Of a stretch of DNA of 64,000 bases, positions 23,201-34,800 are shown piece by piece (the stretch's first letter is position 1; each line of letters starts with the position of its first letter). Source of the DNA: Panonychus citri (taxonomy: Eukaryota > Arthropoda > Arachnida > Trombidiformes > Tetranychidae); NCBI RefSeq assembly GCF_014898815.1, contig NW_026515513.1, positions 558,001 through 622,000 of the forward strand, read 5' to 3'. The position numbers and the translations under genes were made by a program. The notes beneath the pieces were generated by a model. That model saw only the letters and a list, made by a program, of their open reading frames with translations, was not told the DNA's origin and searched no databases.

Positions 23201-25462
23201 ATATTTGGGATGGGTAACAACGGTTTTACCAAAATCGACGGAACCATAAACAACCGATTGCTCTTGTTCTCTCTCCAAAATTCCAGGTATTATACTTTGA
23301 GCAGTAACTCTATGGCCTCTATAATCTATCACAACGGTACCTAAGGTGTGTAAACCTTCAATATCAACCGCACTGTAAGCCTTAACTCCTTGCAGATCAT
23401 TATTTGGAGCAACATAAGCAGCCGCATCACCGCCAAGCTCCTTATAATGATCACGAACATCAAAACCAAGTGAGAAGAAAATATTATTCCAGATAAACAT
23501 TTGCATCTTTGGATCTTCACCAGGATTTATTGCCATCACATTACCATCAATTACTGCCATGGCACCTCGAGTAGCAGCGGCAACAAAATCACTGTGAACT
23601 TTAAATATGGCTCGTTCACGTAATAATCTTTCGGGCAGTGTTTTTCTGGCAAGTTCTCTTGTTGTTTGTAATTCTTCATTCCAATCTCGTGTTTGTCCAG
23701 GTATGTGCTCCTCATATCCAAGTTTAGATGAAAATGCATCTTCAGCTCTAATATAGTCAACGGTATGCTCTAAGAACGGAGCTGTCCAGGTATACATTTG
23801 GTATGGAGTTGCTACCCGTTCAAATAAATGTTTTTGATGTTTCTTTTTTTGTATTTGGATGAAATTTTTCTTGAATAGTGGACTAAGATGATCTAATAAA
23901 TCTATTAATGAATGATAGATAACTTTTGGTGAAACGGGCTGTGGATTGAAAATTTCCTCATTTGATTGGTTAACAAAAAATCCATGAGTTGATGCGGTTA
24001 TATGGTAACGTTTATCTTCAAGGGTGACTACGTAAAGATAAAGAATATCTCCTTGAAGTTTTCTCCATCCTGGTGGTGGATTCCATCCACTTGTGGTCAT
24101 AACCTTTAGTGCTTGAGGACCCTTGAATTGAGAAGTGAGTTAAGTAGGAAAGGAAAAAAGAGATGAACAAATGAAAGGAAGTAGAAAAGAGAGAAGGAGA
24201 GAAAGAGAGAGAGAGAGATGAGGATGATGATGATGAAAAACAATAAGACACATGGCGAAGGCATGGTCTAGGTCATAATGTTTGCAAGATCAAACATACT
24301 TTTTGCTCCTTTGCCTGAGGTTGAAGGGCCAACAAGGGCCGGTCTTTACTACCCGGTAATATATAATCAGGGGGAGTACAATCGACAGAATCAGGCCTAG
24401 CACCTTTTTTCTTCTCTGTAATAACAGTAAATGAGTACGAGGAAAAAGATTAAAGAGGGCAAGGTGAGTAAAAAGGAAATTAAAAGAGAGAAACGAAAAG
24501 TATACAGGTAATCATAATGAGAAATCAACTTTTCGTTAGGGGGCAAAAATTTGCGTAGTGGAGAGAGAAGAGAAAAATCTTTCTCTCCCTCTTGATTTTA
24601 AGAAAGAAAGAGAAAAAGAGAGATAGAAAAAGAAAGATAAAGATACAAGGAGGAAAAAGATGAAAAAAAAAGAGAAGAGACCAGGAGAGAAGAAGAGGAA
24701 TAGAAAGAGAGAGAGAGAGAGTGGGGAACGAGAATGGTGGAAAAGAGCAAAGAAAGAAAAGGGCAGGAGAGAAATTGAAGTTTGAACAGAGATAGAGAAA
24801 AGAGAGAGCGAGTAACAAGATGGAGAAAGCATTGATGAGATAAATTGTCATACCGAATATATCTCCTTGAGCTATAATATTAAGGAAAGACAGAGAATTA
24901 CAATCTAGACCATTGTAGGCATCTGCAGTATCAAGAGATTTAAGAAGATCTCGAATGTGTCTTATGTGAATTCGTGCCTCACGAACGGTGTATGGCTGTT
25001 TAACCACCTCAAGGACAGATCCTTCCTTTAAACCATCAACATTTTTCAATTCTGCAAAATTATCTAATGTATTGCCCTCTAATTGCAACGAAAAACATGT
25101 CCGATGGCATGTATCCTCTCTATCCATCAGAAGATGATGAATCTCTTGAACCATTTCCATTGGACTAACCTGAAAAATTGAGAATGGAGAAAAGAACAAA
25201 AAAAAATTCTTTCCAATATGAAGAAAAACACCAATTCTTTTCCAATGTAGATTTCTAATTCTACACTTTGCATTTGGAGAAATATTTTATATATATAATT
25301 TACCTGAATATCGAAAGATTTCTTGCCGGGCGATGAAATTGTAACATTGAAACACGTGTCGTGAATAAAGATGAATTCTTGATCTGATTTAGAATCAATT
25401 GTGTTTTCCTTTTTATCACCTCCATCCTCACCCTTAACTGTATCATCCACAATGTCCGTCAT
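20265..25462 (-). CDS. clu: Clustered mitochondria protein (CLU/CLUH)
   Basis: Eight exons on the minus strand join in phase: 25462-25304, 25169-24854, 24415-24300, 24121-22142, 22064-21921, 21821-21057, 20967-20842, 20729-20265, giving 1356 residues (human CLUH about 1300). A ubiquitin-like CLU-N region (about 30-155) is followed by the GSKDRPLLALQPQ stretch, the CLU domain (YQMYTWTAPFLEHTVDYIRAED ... RDWNEELQTTRELARKTLPER), an acidic Asn-rich linker (about 640-800), a central helical region, and C-terminal TPR repeats (HPEIAQCLRMLARLNYIMGDHSEAM). In the family, CLU is a cytosolic RNA-binding protein that binds nuclear mRNAs for mitochondrial proteins and keeps mitochondria dispersed. Introns carry CT tracts on the sense strand (GA on the + strand). 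Confidence 0.95.
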
Positions 25463-25860
25463 CTAAGAATTAAAACAAAATTACCTTTAAACTGTTGAAC
25501 AAAGAAAAGCAAACAATTTAAAAGAGAACAAAATTAAATATCGTTAGAAGACAAAAAAACAATTAATTCAAGAGAGAAACAAATTTACAATTAAAACAGA
25601 AAATGAGAAAAGATTTCCAACCGATCCGATTACGGATCCAAATTAAAATCGAAAAATTTTTCTCAATCAAACAAACAAATCGATTGTTTAAAGAGCGAAA
25701 ATAAATCGAAGATCATTCATATTCCAATTGTCTTTCTTTTTCTCTTACATTTTGCACTTTAAAAGTTCGATTCGATTTCAAAGTAATCGAAATTCTTTCG
25801 ACCAAATCGATTTCGATTTTCAATTGATGCTTTTATTGATATAATCCAAAAAAGGACAAA
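25463..25860 (-). promoter_or_regulatory. CLU upstream region with a cluster of TCGA words
   Basis: Between the CLU ATG and the retrotransposon end, AATCGA/TTCGAT words recur (about 25645, 25680, 25706, 25767-25776, 25787, 25798, 25805-25818), along with a perfect 6-bp palindrome (GATCCG ATTA CGGATC, 25623-25638). ATCGAT words resemble DRE-type promoter elements of housekeeping genes. Function is inferred only. Confidence 0.35.
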
Positions 25861-25890
25861 TGCCTCACGCATTTTCCCGCCGAGGCAGTA

Positions 25891-28800
25891 CTACCGAGCT
25901 AGACGCTCAGTTTTTACAACAAGAATATTATATATTTCAATCAGACAAATTGTTTTTTCTTTAATTTCTAGGTTATTTGTGAGATTCCAGTCCTCTCTCC
26001 AGTATTGTCTCGTGCTTGAGCATTGACATAGGTAGTGATTGTAGCTTCTTTGTTTATTTTTCTTTCGATTTATTAGATGTGTGTTCAGGTTGATTGACTC
26101 GATCATTCTAATGATTTTTCTCAGGTTATAGCCATGGAAGTTGTTGTATATCTTGTCCAGGTAGTTCGGAAATAGGTAGTAATAAATTGACGGTTGTCGA
26201 TTAACCATGATTATTTCTTCTATTTTCTCCTTGATCTTTTCCTTGATATCGTTCTCATTCTTGATCATGTTGTTCAATTTCACTCTCCTGATGGGATTTT
26301 CTGGTATTTGTCTACTGATTTTTTCCGTGGTCCATGTGTAAAGTCCAATCTGTGATTCCAACATCCTGATGATGGTCCTTGTTGTGATCGACACTTTATA
26401 TTTGATTACGTTTTCAGGAAGAACATAATTTACTCTGGAGTCTTTATGTTTGTTTATTAGCATAAAGAGAGCAAGGAGAAAAGTTTTTATTTCCTTCGAG
26501 TTGACTTCATATAATATTAATTCATTGTCCAAAGAGAACTCGTTGTTTTTGATGTTGATGTAGACTCGATTTAAAGGTGAATATTTACATTGACGTTTCC
26601 AAAATGACTCAACGCTCTGATTATTCGGGTAGCTAAAGGTTATTTTTTCCACGAACATTTCACTAATTGGCCAGTTTTCCTTGTTATTAGCCATACGGTT
26701 TATCGATTCAATCAAGTTTTCAAGCCAAATGCTCAACGGGTTCTTTATCCTGAAGACGATTAATGGAAGCCAGTTGGAGATGGTTTTGTTTAGACCAAGG
26801 GCTGCTTTTAGACGCCGGTTAACTATTGTTTGTAGATTGTTGATAAGTAATCGATAGTTCTTGTTCTTATATAAGGCGTGAGGTCCAATAGAGTATAACA
26901 TTGGTGAGTAAAAGGCTGTTATTATTACTCGTTGATAGTGTATGGGTAGGCAATTAACAACTTTGATCTGTTGAGTGACTTTGGGTGTAAATCGACTTAC
27001 TAATCTCTCCAACTGAGATTCGTGTAAAGAGAAAGAGACAAATTTTCCTATTAATTTTTTATCTAATACCAATCTACTTGTGGTCATGGTTTTTTCAAGA
27101 TTGATTTGAAGATTAATCTCAGCCAATTCGTCGGTTACTATCTTAAGATCTCTTTCAGCGTTCTCCTCGGTGGTGAGAATCATGATGTCGTCTGCGAAGG
27201 CCATAATTTGTACGTTTTTCTCTTTGATCTTTTTAATTGCGTGATTGAGGCCAATGATAAAAAGGATCGGGCCCAGAGATGAGCCAGCAGCGGTTCCCAT
27301 GTCGTCCTGTTTATAGAGGTAGTTTCCATCTTTTTTAAATCTCAACACTCGATTCGTGTGAAAAGATTTGATTAATGACATTGTACCCTGGTCAATCCTC
27401 TCTTCGAGTTCCTTGTAAACCGCATCCAGAGAGATAAAGTCGAATGCTTTTGTTGCGTCGATGGATAATACTAGACCTCGATCCAGGTGTTCACACAATC
27501 GTACGTGTAGATCGGTTGAATTTGTTTCACTTTGATAAGCGAATTGAGTCTGAGGTATGAGAATTTCAGGTAATTTGCTTTGTAAACGTTTTGTTAAGAT
27601 TTTGTCGAATATTTTAAGGGGAAAAGATGAGATTTTTATCAGCCTGAGTGATCGATTCGGCTTCGGGATGAAGTGAGCTCCAAATGTTTTTATCGTCGCT
27701 GGTACTATGCCCATTTGAAAAGAGAGTTTTACCGCTGATATTATCTCCTTTTTGTTGATGTCCCAAAATTTTTTCCACATCGGCAGGGAGAAATTGTCAG
27801 CGTTTCCGGAGCCTTTTTTGAAGTTTAGGTTGTTTATCATTTTTTCCTCCAGACTGTCCAGCTCAGATGACACTCCAACCTCTGGATTGACTTTCGGTCT
27901 TAGGTGATTGAAACTACTGAGATCAGGGTCCATGGGTTTATCCCATAGATTTAGACTAATTGATCTTTTCTGCTTTATAACTTCATTTATCTGTCTCCAC
28001 ATCAGTTTCGAATTATTTCTGACCTTGTACAAGTATCTAAAAGTACCTAATCTCTTATTTTCTCTAAGTTCGATGCACTTTTTCTCAAGTTCAGAGATTA
28101 GACTTCTATCTCCATTCTGTCTTTTTAATTTTCTAATTTTGTTTCTAATCTTACTGATTCTCTTATTTGATTTTACTTGACATTTTTTTGTTCTGCTATA
28201 TTTTGATTGAAAGTCATACATGGATTTGAAGAAAAGTTCGGGTTCGTTCCTAAGGCTAAAATCTATTTTGTATTTCGTCATGTAATCTATTCTAAAATTT
28301 CTCTTTAGTTCTAGAAATTTGTCTTGTAGTTGAACTTCTAACATGAACTCTCTATGGTCGGTGACAATGTCTCCATACTTACATTCAACTGTTCTAACAT
28401 TGGAGAGGAGCAAGTCAATCCAGGTCGAGTGGAGTGTTGATCTGAAGGTGAAGTTGTCGGCTGTTGGCCCATTGATTACCATCAAGTTTTTTTCCTTGAT
28501 GAAGCTCTCCAAGATGCTGGAATTCCTCGAGTGGCAATCTCTGAATGACCAGAGTGGAGACTCACAATTCGCGTCCATGACGATCACAACAGGATAATTA
28601 GCTACCATAGCTACCAAGTCGACAAAATTTTGAATATTTTCAGTCTGGTTAATGTGGCTGATGTAAGCGCCCACGATGAAGATTTGTTTGTTTTGAATTG
28701 TGACTAATGCGATTATGACATTATTTAGAGTTGTCTCAACGAGATGTAGGTCGATATCTGGTGATGAAATTGCAATTGTCTGGTCATTGATAATAATTTT

Positions 28801-28944
28801 TTTTAGAAGAAAATTTAATGAGGTTTTCCTATTGGCTTCTACCAAGACAAGAATTGTTTTCTTGGCTTTTAAAGTTCTCTCTATGAATTCACGTGTAATT
28901 TCACTGCCTTTCCTGGCATTCAGGTAATTGAGTGATATTTTCAT
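25891..28944 (-). CDS. LINE ORF2: APE endonuclease and reverse transcriptase
   Basis: An uninterrupted ORF of 1017 codons. The N-terminal 210 residues have the layout of an apurinic-like endonuclease (NAR near residue 10, VMDANCESPLW, STWIDLLLSN, TDHRE). The reverse-transcriptase core follows: SIDATKAFDFISLDAVY, GTAAGSSLGPILF, and the catalytic box AFADD at 582-586. The C-terminus ends with a Cys/His-like patch (YNHYLCQCSSTRQYW). In the family, the endonuclease nicks the target and the transcriptase primes from it. Intactness suggests recent mobility, but the catalytic residues were judged only by eye. Confidence 0.9.
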   Translation of the reverse strand: MKISLNYLNARKGSEITREFIERTLKAKKTILVLVEANRKTSLNFLLKKIIINDQTIAISSPDIDLHLVETTLNNVIIALVTIQNKQIFIVGAYISHINQTENIQNFVDLVAMVANYPVVIVMDANCESPLWSFRDCHSRNSSILESFIKEKNLMVINGPTADNFTFRSTLHSTWIDLLLSNVRTVECKYGDIVTDHREFMLEVQLQDKFLELKRNFRIDYMTKYKIDFSLRNEPELFFKSMYDFQSKYSRTKKCQVKSNKRISKIRNKIRKLKRQNGDRSLISELEKKCIELRENKRLGTFRYLYKVRNNSKLMWRQINEVIKQKRSISLNLWDKPMDPDLSSFNHLRPKVNPEVGVSSELDSLEEKMINNLNFKKGSGNADNFSLPMWKKFWDINKKEIISAVKLSFQMGIVPATIKTFGAHFIPKPNRSLRLIKISSFPLKIFDKILTKRLQSKLPEILIPQTQFAYQSETNSTDLHVRLCEHLDRGLVLSIDATKAFDFISLDAVYKELEERIDQGTMSLIKSFHTNRVLRFKKDGNYLYKQDDMGTAAGSSLGPILFIIGLNHAIKKIKEKNVQIMAFADDIMILTTEENAERDLKIVTDELAEINLQINLEKTMTTSRLVLDKKLIGKFVSFSLHESQLERLVSRFTPKVTQQIKVVNCLPIHYQRVIITAFYSPMLYSIGPHALYKNKNYRLLINNLQTIVNRRLKAALGLNKTISNWLPLIVFRIKNPLSIWLENLIESINRMANNKENWPISEMFVEKITFSYPNNQSVESFWKRQCKYSPLNRVYINIKNNEFSLDNELILYEVNSKEIKTFLLALFMLINKHKDSRVNYVLPENVIKYKVSITTRTIIRMLESQIGLYTWTTEKISRQIPENPIRRVKLNNMIKNENDIKEKIKEKIEEIIMVNRQPSIYYYLFPNYLDKIYNNFHGYNLRKIIRMIESINLNTHLINRKKNKQRSYNHYLCQCSSTRQYWREDWNLTNNLEIKEKTICLIEIYNILVVKTERLAR

Positions 28945-29710
28945 CTCTGATTATCCAATCGTAATCAATCGAGTGATTTTTTGCCCACTTGTTTACCATC
29001 AATTTATTTTTTGGACATTTGTTTGAACACGCAGAGTGAGCACCATTACACAGATAACACTTTTTTTCAGTTTTACATTGGTCTCCGTGTATTTCACCAC
29101 ATTCAGGACAACGAGGGACACAGTTTAAATCAGATTGATGATCGTACGTGAGACATTTACACTGAGATTTTCCAAAGTAGTCATAGAACGGATAGAGTTT
29201 TCCAAAGTAAGAAATCATACCATCTTTATCTAGTAGTTTCTCTCTGTTAATTTGACTCAAATTCAGTCTGATGATTGTTTCTTCATCACAGTTAATATCT
29301 TGGATGAAAGTTTCACTATCCTCATCTAGTTCATTAGAGATGATTAAGTTGTTGTAGGCGATATTAAATGCTGAGATTTTGTTTTTAACTTTGAAGTAGA
29401 TCGATGAGGGGGTCGGTTGATAGTCATAGATCACAGCATGTTGGAATTTTTTACATATGAACTCTGTTAGTTCTGATTTTAAGGCTGATGAGAAAACACC
29501 AATTTCTAATCGGCCATTTTTCCTTAATCGACAACTTTGTATCTTTCTCGATGAGTTTTCAATTTGGGTGAAGATTGTGTCCACTATAGTTGATGGTTCA
29601 CTATTTCCCGGGTCAACTTGAAAAAAGTCATTCTTGTTGATTTTCGGTGTTGCTTTTATCCATCCTAAGCGATTTGCTTGTAACTCTCTTTGTACTCTTT
29701 TAATGTCCAT
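28901..29710 (-). CDS. LINE ORF1: zinc-knuckle nucleic-acid-binding protein
   Basis: 269 codons from a true ATG. The C-terminal third has Cys/His clusters (CPECGEIHGDQC, CYLCNGAHSACSNKC) of the kind found in insect LINE ORF1 proteins, which coat the element RNA. The N-terminal part shows no clear domain. It overlaps the following ORF2 by 44 nt in another frame, a common arrangement for translational coupling in such elements. Confidence 0.8.
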   Translation of the reverse strand: MDIKRVQRELQANRLGWIKATPKINKNDFFQVDPGNSEPSTIVDTIFTQIENSSRKIQSCRLRKNGRLEIGVFSSALKSELTEFICKKFQHAVIYDYQPTPSSIYFKVKNKISAFNIAYNNLIISNELDEDSETFIQDINCDEETIIRLNLSQINREKLLDKDGMISYFGKLYPFYDYFGKSQCKCLTYDHQSDLNCVPRCPECGEIHGDQCKTEKKCYLCNGAHSACSNKCPKNKLMVNKWAKNHSIDYDWIIRDENITQLPECQERQ

Positions 29711-30293
29711 TAATAGGCACTGAAATTATAAATTATATGAGATTTAATTAGAATAGGGTTTGATTTGTTCACTAATAACTTCAGTTTGAATTCTGGTTAG
29801 TTGTTAACTTGTTTGTCGTTTAAATTGTTGAGTTTTCTTTTTCTCAATAGATGAAAATTAGTTCTGATTGATTTTAATTTTCTTGTCAATTAGTTTATTT
29901 ATTTTACTTAAGTGTCAGCGTGAGAATACAATGAGAATTGAGTTGGTACGAGGGTTGAATTTACTCTGGAGGGTTTGGCCTGAGGTTAAGTTGTTAGGAG
30001 TAAACAGGAAGACGATATGAGAAGATGAGTTAAAAACCATCTCAGGTTTTAAAGAGTTAATGAGATTAAATAAAAGAGAAAGAAGCAAAGACTCGTGAGA
30101 TGTATAAGTATGTAGCTTCGGGGCAGAGGTTTGTGGGTAAACGAGTATGAGGAAGGTTTTGGTCTAATTAAGAGACTTGCTAATTAGCGTTCGTATAAGT
30201 AGTTTCAGTTGTTCGTTATTTTAAAAAGAAAAAGAAAAATAAAATGAGTGTAATAAGAAGATGAAAATCAGAGAAGGTTAATGATCGTATTAT

Positions 30294-31371
30294 TCAGGCC
30301 ATGATGACTTTGTATTGGTAATTTTTTCTTTCGAGCTCATAGAGTAGCCTTTCTTGAAAGATTGAGCAAGATGTGTCCCAGGCACAGTGCCCATTTTTCT
30401 TGCAGTTTGAACATTTCCATTTGTTGCTTTGGTTCTTTAGTTGACATTCTTCATGAATGTGATTTTTCTCGCTACAGTAGGGGCAGATTCCGAGTTGTGT
30501 GCATCGATTTGCTAGGTGACCATATTTGGTACAGCGGTGACATTGGCGTATATCAAAGTAGTCAATGACATTAGCTTTTGTAGCCGACAGATAATTGGCC
30601 ATTTGTCTTTTCAAACCATTCTCTTAGAGCAGGATCGATTTCCGCAATTAGATCAAAATTTGCCAGAGCGATAGAAGTGTTTTATCTGAAACTTCCAACA
30701 TTTCCTCCATTTGTTCTTGATGATGATTTTCAACCCATTGATTTGAGTTTCAGGATCAAATTTACATTTAGGATTTTGATTGTGGGTCACTTATTGGTGA
30801 ATTTTTATTTCCCATTGAGGTTGTTTTTTGTTATGAAGGAGAAGATTTTTTTCCTTTCAGCTACATTTGAGCATTTAATTTTTGCCGAATCGAAACCCGG
30901 TACCACCTCTTCGACTGATCCAATATCTTCATCAGTTTCCTCGAGTAGATTTTCCACTGTTTCTGTGACAATGTCTCCAATTCTCTTATCATGCGTATTT
31001 TTTGTACCAGGTATTCGTACAATGATTGTATGATGAATAGTGAGGTGCTCAACGTTGAACCATGTCTTTGGTCGATCATGTTTGATGTCAAATTGGACGG
31101 ATAACAAGTTTTTAATTTGATTGTTGGAAAGATCTTGAATTTGAATTTCAGAGTTTTCTTCCTCGGGTTGTTTTTCCGATTCTTTAATATCCAGGAGTCT
31201 TTCGGTGAATTTTATCATCATGAGAACTTCATCATCCTTGAGTTTGTTGGTGAAAGAATTGTCTTTGATAGCAAGTTGCAAGTATTTGATGATGGGGTAG
31301 GCGGTGATTTCTGCAAGTGTAGTTTCTTTGTTGAGGTTAACGTCATTATTTTTGTCAAAATAGCTCTTCAC
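30294..31371 (-). pseudogene. Degenerate LINE ORF1/gag-like gene with three CCHC knuckles
   Basis: The 5' part (31371-30805) is open but ends in a stop. The 3' part (30614-30294) carries CHRCTKYGHLANRC, CPYCSEKNHIHEEC and CSNCKKNGHCAWDTSC. Between them (30804-30615), gag-like sequence is split over different frames with stops (for example EEMLEVSDK in one frame and NFDLIAEIDPALREW in another), so at least two frameshifts are present. An extra open stretch (31598-31371) lies upstream in another frame. It is described as broken. It may be the ORF1 of the same element or of an older neighbour whose ORF2 has been lost. Confidence 0.7.
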
Positions 31372-31605
31372 TATCTCATATTTTCTTTATAAGAGGTCCT
31401 ATTGTCATCTATTAGCAGGTAATATGTAAGATAAAAAGATTTAAGTTGTATATTAGATGTTGTATGGTAGTGATTGAATGTATAGTGTCTCTTTGTATGG
31501 TATGATTTGTGTATGTTCTGTATTAAATAATTTAACGACTTACTCAGTTTATTCAAGTCCATTTTTTTGTTCCAAGGGCTCCCAGGGTGAGTAGGCACTT
31601 GTTGA

Positions 31606-31898
31606 TTAATAATTTCACAAGAATTTGATCAAATAAATCACAAAAAACAATGAAAATAATATAAATTTCAGGAGAGATAAAAAAACGTGACTCTTCAGAA
31701 TGCTCTTGGAGGTTAATCGAAACACTCATCAGATGGCGTTAGTTTCGAAGAAAAAATTTTCTATTTTGATTTCATTTATTTTCTCAAATTCTCTTAATGT
31801 TTACAACTGAATCTTCTGTACTTTTCTATGTGATTTTTTTTCTCTTGTTAATTTGGTTATTTTTTTTCTTTTTAATTTGATTGGTGATTAAAGAAAAT
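31606..31898 (+). promoter_or_regulatory. Upstream region of the F-box/CAMSAP chimera
   Basis: About 290 bp lie between the retrotransposon end and the ATG at 31899. It contains CATCAGATGGCGTT (AGATGGCGTT at 31731-31740), similar to CATCAGGTGGCGCT upstream of slimb, so part of the slimb promoter may have been copied. The rest is T-rich and not alignable by eye. Confidence 0.4.
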
Positions 31899-34800
31899 AT
31901 GACAGATTTTGGTGCTGAAAAGGGTGAAGAAGAAGATAACCCTCAACCATTTTTCCATCAGCTTAAAGAGGATAGTAAATTCTTTGAGAATTGGACTGAC
32001 CCAGAACAAACAGTTTATATTCAATCTCTTTTATCCAAAATGTCTCATCATCAACAAAGTCAAATCGACACTTATCTTAAACCAATGTTGAAAAAAGATA
32101 TAATTTCTCTTTTACCACGTAAGTAAATCAATTGTCCACCTTATTCTATTATATATAAATTGTATATATTCTCATTTATCTCTGTAAACCAAAATGTTAA
32201 CACTTTTTTTTTCTCTCTCTCTATCTTTATCTCTCTCTCTCTCTTCCCTTTTACCATTCATAGAGAAAGGTCTTGATCATGTTGCTGAGAATATTTTATC
32301 CTATCTGGATCCTGATTCTTTATGTTGTGCTGAATTAGTTTGCCGTGATTGGTATCGTATTATAGCCGAGGGAATGCTATGGAGAAGATTAATTGTATAT
32401 AAGGTCGAAACAGATCCCTTATGGCGAGGCCTAGCTCGACGAAGAGGATGGTATGTGTCACCATCCACCAAACTAAAAAAGAAAACATTAACATTTGTCC
32501 ATCGCTTATTCTGCCACCTACTTAAAAAATGGATTTGATCATTTTCCATCTTGAGTTTTATATTTTCTCTCACTTTCTCGATTTCACTATATATATGCTT
32601 TCCATTCATCTTACCGAACTCTATTACGAATCTACATATTGTGCCCAGAGTGTTTGCAAATTTATTTAGTTACATTGCTCATTGTGTTTCTTTTAATAGA
32701 TTTCACTCTTAATATTAATGTTTCCTTTTATACATATTACCTATCTCTTTCTCTTTCTTTTTAAATTCTAAAATATTCTCTCTACTCTTTTAATTTTCTA
32801 GGATCCGTTATCTTTTTAAACCTGCCCCTGGTGAACAACATCCTGATCATCTTTTCTATCGTCGTTTGTTCATCAATATTATTATAGATATTGAAGCCAC
32901 TTACGAAAGTGAATGGAGAGGAATTGAAAACAATCTATCATCCATCGATTGTCGTAGTGAAAGCAGTAGTGATGAAGTCTATTGTTCACAATACGAAGAG
33001 ATACCATCTATAACACCTAAACCCTTAAAAAGTGATTCTGGTTCACTTGTTGATTATTTTTGCCGAATCGGAGAGGAACCAGCAACCCAAAGTACCTCAC
33101 CACCAACATCAACAATGTCTCAACTTCATCTTCGTCAACTACAACGACAACAACATCAACAGCAGCAACAACAACAACAACAATATCTTCAACAGCAACA
33201 ACCATCACCACCACCACCATCACAACCCCTACAACAACAAAATCATCATCATCATCAACAAGATCATCAAGATGAACAGCAAATTCAACAACAGGTGTAT
33301 CATAATGTTAAGTTGAAACTGGAAGAAAAGAGAAGGCTGATTGAACAGGAAAGAAAATCAGCTGAAGATATGTGGAGAGCTAAAAGACAAGACATCGGAA
33401 AAGAGGCCTTCTTAAGAGTAATTAGTCAATCAAAGAAAAGTGATTCCGGTTCGCAAGATGATGTTTATGAAAAAGAAGGTAGTTTAGTTGTCTCTTCTGA
33501 GAAGGAATCATCTGATACCTTATCGGTTGAAGAAGAAGATGAGATACCCAATTTCGCCACGGATAAAGGTTTTTTCATCTCTTTTGCCGATGAAAAATTA
33601 CCCCAAGTGAAACCACCTCCTTTACGACCAAAGTGTTTCCGTGCAGTGACCGTTTCTCGTGATCGTCGAAACAGTTTAAATGAGTTAAATCATGATAATA
33701 ATAATTCTGATCGTTTATCAATGGGTCGAGCACCTTCAATCCGTTCACTGGCCAGTTCAGAAAACACCTCAGAGAGATCAAGAAGTGAAACCAATGTTCC
33801 TTTCAGACTTAATCAGCGTCTCTCCAATCATTCAAATACAAGTTTAAACAGTTCCGTTGTTAACAATAACACTAATCTTAATGAGAATATTGTGAATACA
33901 ATGTTTAAAAGTAACGGTACCACAAATAGTTACCCTTCATCACAAAAAAGTGGCTCCAATGATGGTGATTCTAATAAAGAAAATAATTCCGATATTATGC
34001 CCAACAACAACAACAACAGTAACAATAACAATCAATCTGATCAACCACGATCATTAACTCCCGGAGTTGGTTTTATTATTGGTTCTGATGCACAAGCACT
34101 TGACCCTGTCTCAGAACTTGAAATGGCCAAGAAAAAAGAGATCATAATGTTACAATCATTGAAACGTCGGGCGATGCAGGAAGAGAAAAGATCCCAAAAA
34201 GAAACTGAATTAGCACGACAACGTGAATTAGAAAGGTAATTACCAATTCGATAACCAATAATCTTTTCCCCTATCAAATTATTATTATTTTTTTTTCACC
34301 AATTTTGTTTTCCTTAATATTAAATGAATGAATTTTCTTTTAATAATTCAGATTATATATTCAGACTTTTTATCTAATCATTTATTTTTTCATTCTTATT
34401 TTTTTTTCTATCTACAGACAAAAAAAGGAAGTTCAAGAGAGAAAAAAGGAAGAAGAAAAAATGAGACGAACAATGATTCTTGAACAATATCGTCTGAGAA
34501 AAGCTCAAGAAGATTCTGATAAAGATGGTAATAGCTCCAATTTTTCAAATTTCTCTCCAAAAGATTCAAGTCGTAGTGGTTCAACCCTTTACCTGTATCG
34601 TCCATCACGGTCACGACCATCATCGGGAACCAAACCACGGCCTAAATCACTTCACGTTAGTGTCTCAAATAATCAAGATTACACCTCATATGATCCAAAA
34701 TCATCACGTATAAACGATGATATGGATGGAAATTATTCAAATTATAGCTCTTCCATACTTAATCACCCAACCTCTGGAAATAGATCAACTAATAATGGTT

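Larger units (their letters stand above)
25861..31605 (-). mobile_element. Non-LTR (LINE) retrotransposon region, R1/Jockey-like layout
   Basis: The element region reads on the minus strand. From its 5' side (right) to its 3' side (left) it holds a broken gag-like ORF1 (31371-30294), a 583-nt non-coding spacer, an intact zinc-knuckle ORF1 (29710-28901), and an endonuclease-reverse transcriptase ORF2 (28944-25891). The first ATG codon of ORF2 overlaps ORF1 by 44 nt. Boundaries are approximate: no clear poly(A) tail or target-site duplication was found. It lies in the gap between the divergent CLU and chimeric genes. It may be one element with two ORF1-type genes, or a young element beside the remnant of another. 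Confidence 0.8.

Noticed and set aside
31899..32538. The slimb-like copy as a simple truncated pseudogene
   Set aside because: Its exons are open, splice sites are intact, lengths match slimb exactly, and the frame continues into a full CKK domain.
33017..33316. Val/Asp-rich, Asn/His-rich and Thr-rich ORFs over the CAA/CAT tract
   Set aside because: They are other-frame shadows of the Gln/His repeat in the chimera.
33028..33470. DSG motifs (KSDSGS, twice) in the chimera as beta-TrCP phosphodegrons
   Set aside because: Neither has the second serine at the canonical DSGxxS spacing, so a self-targeting degron is not supported.
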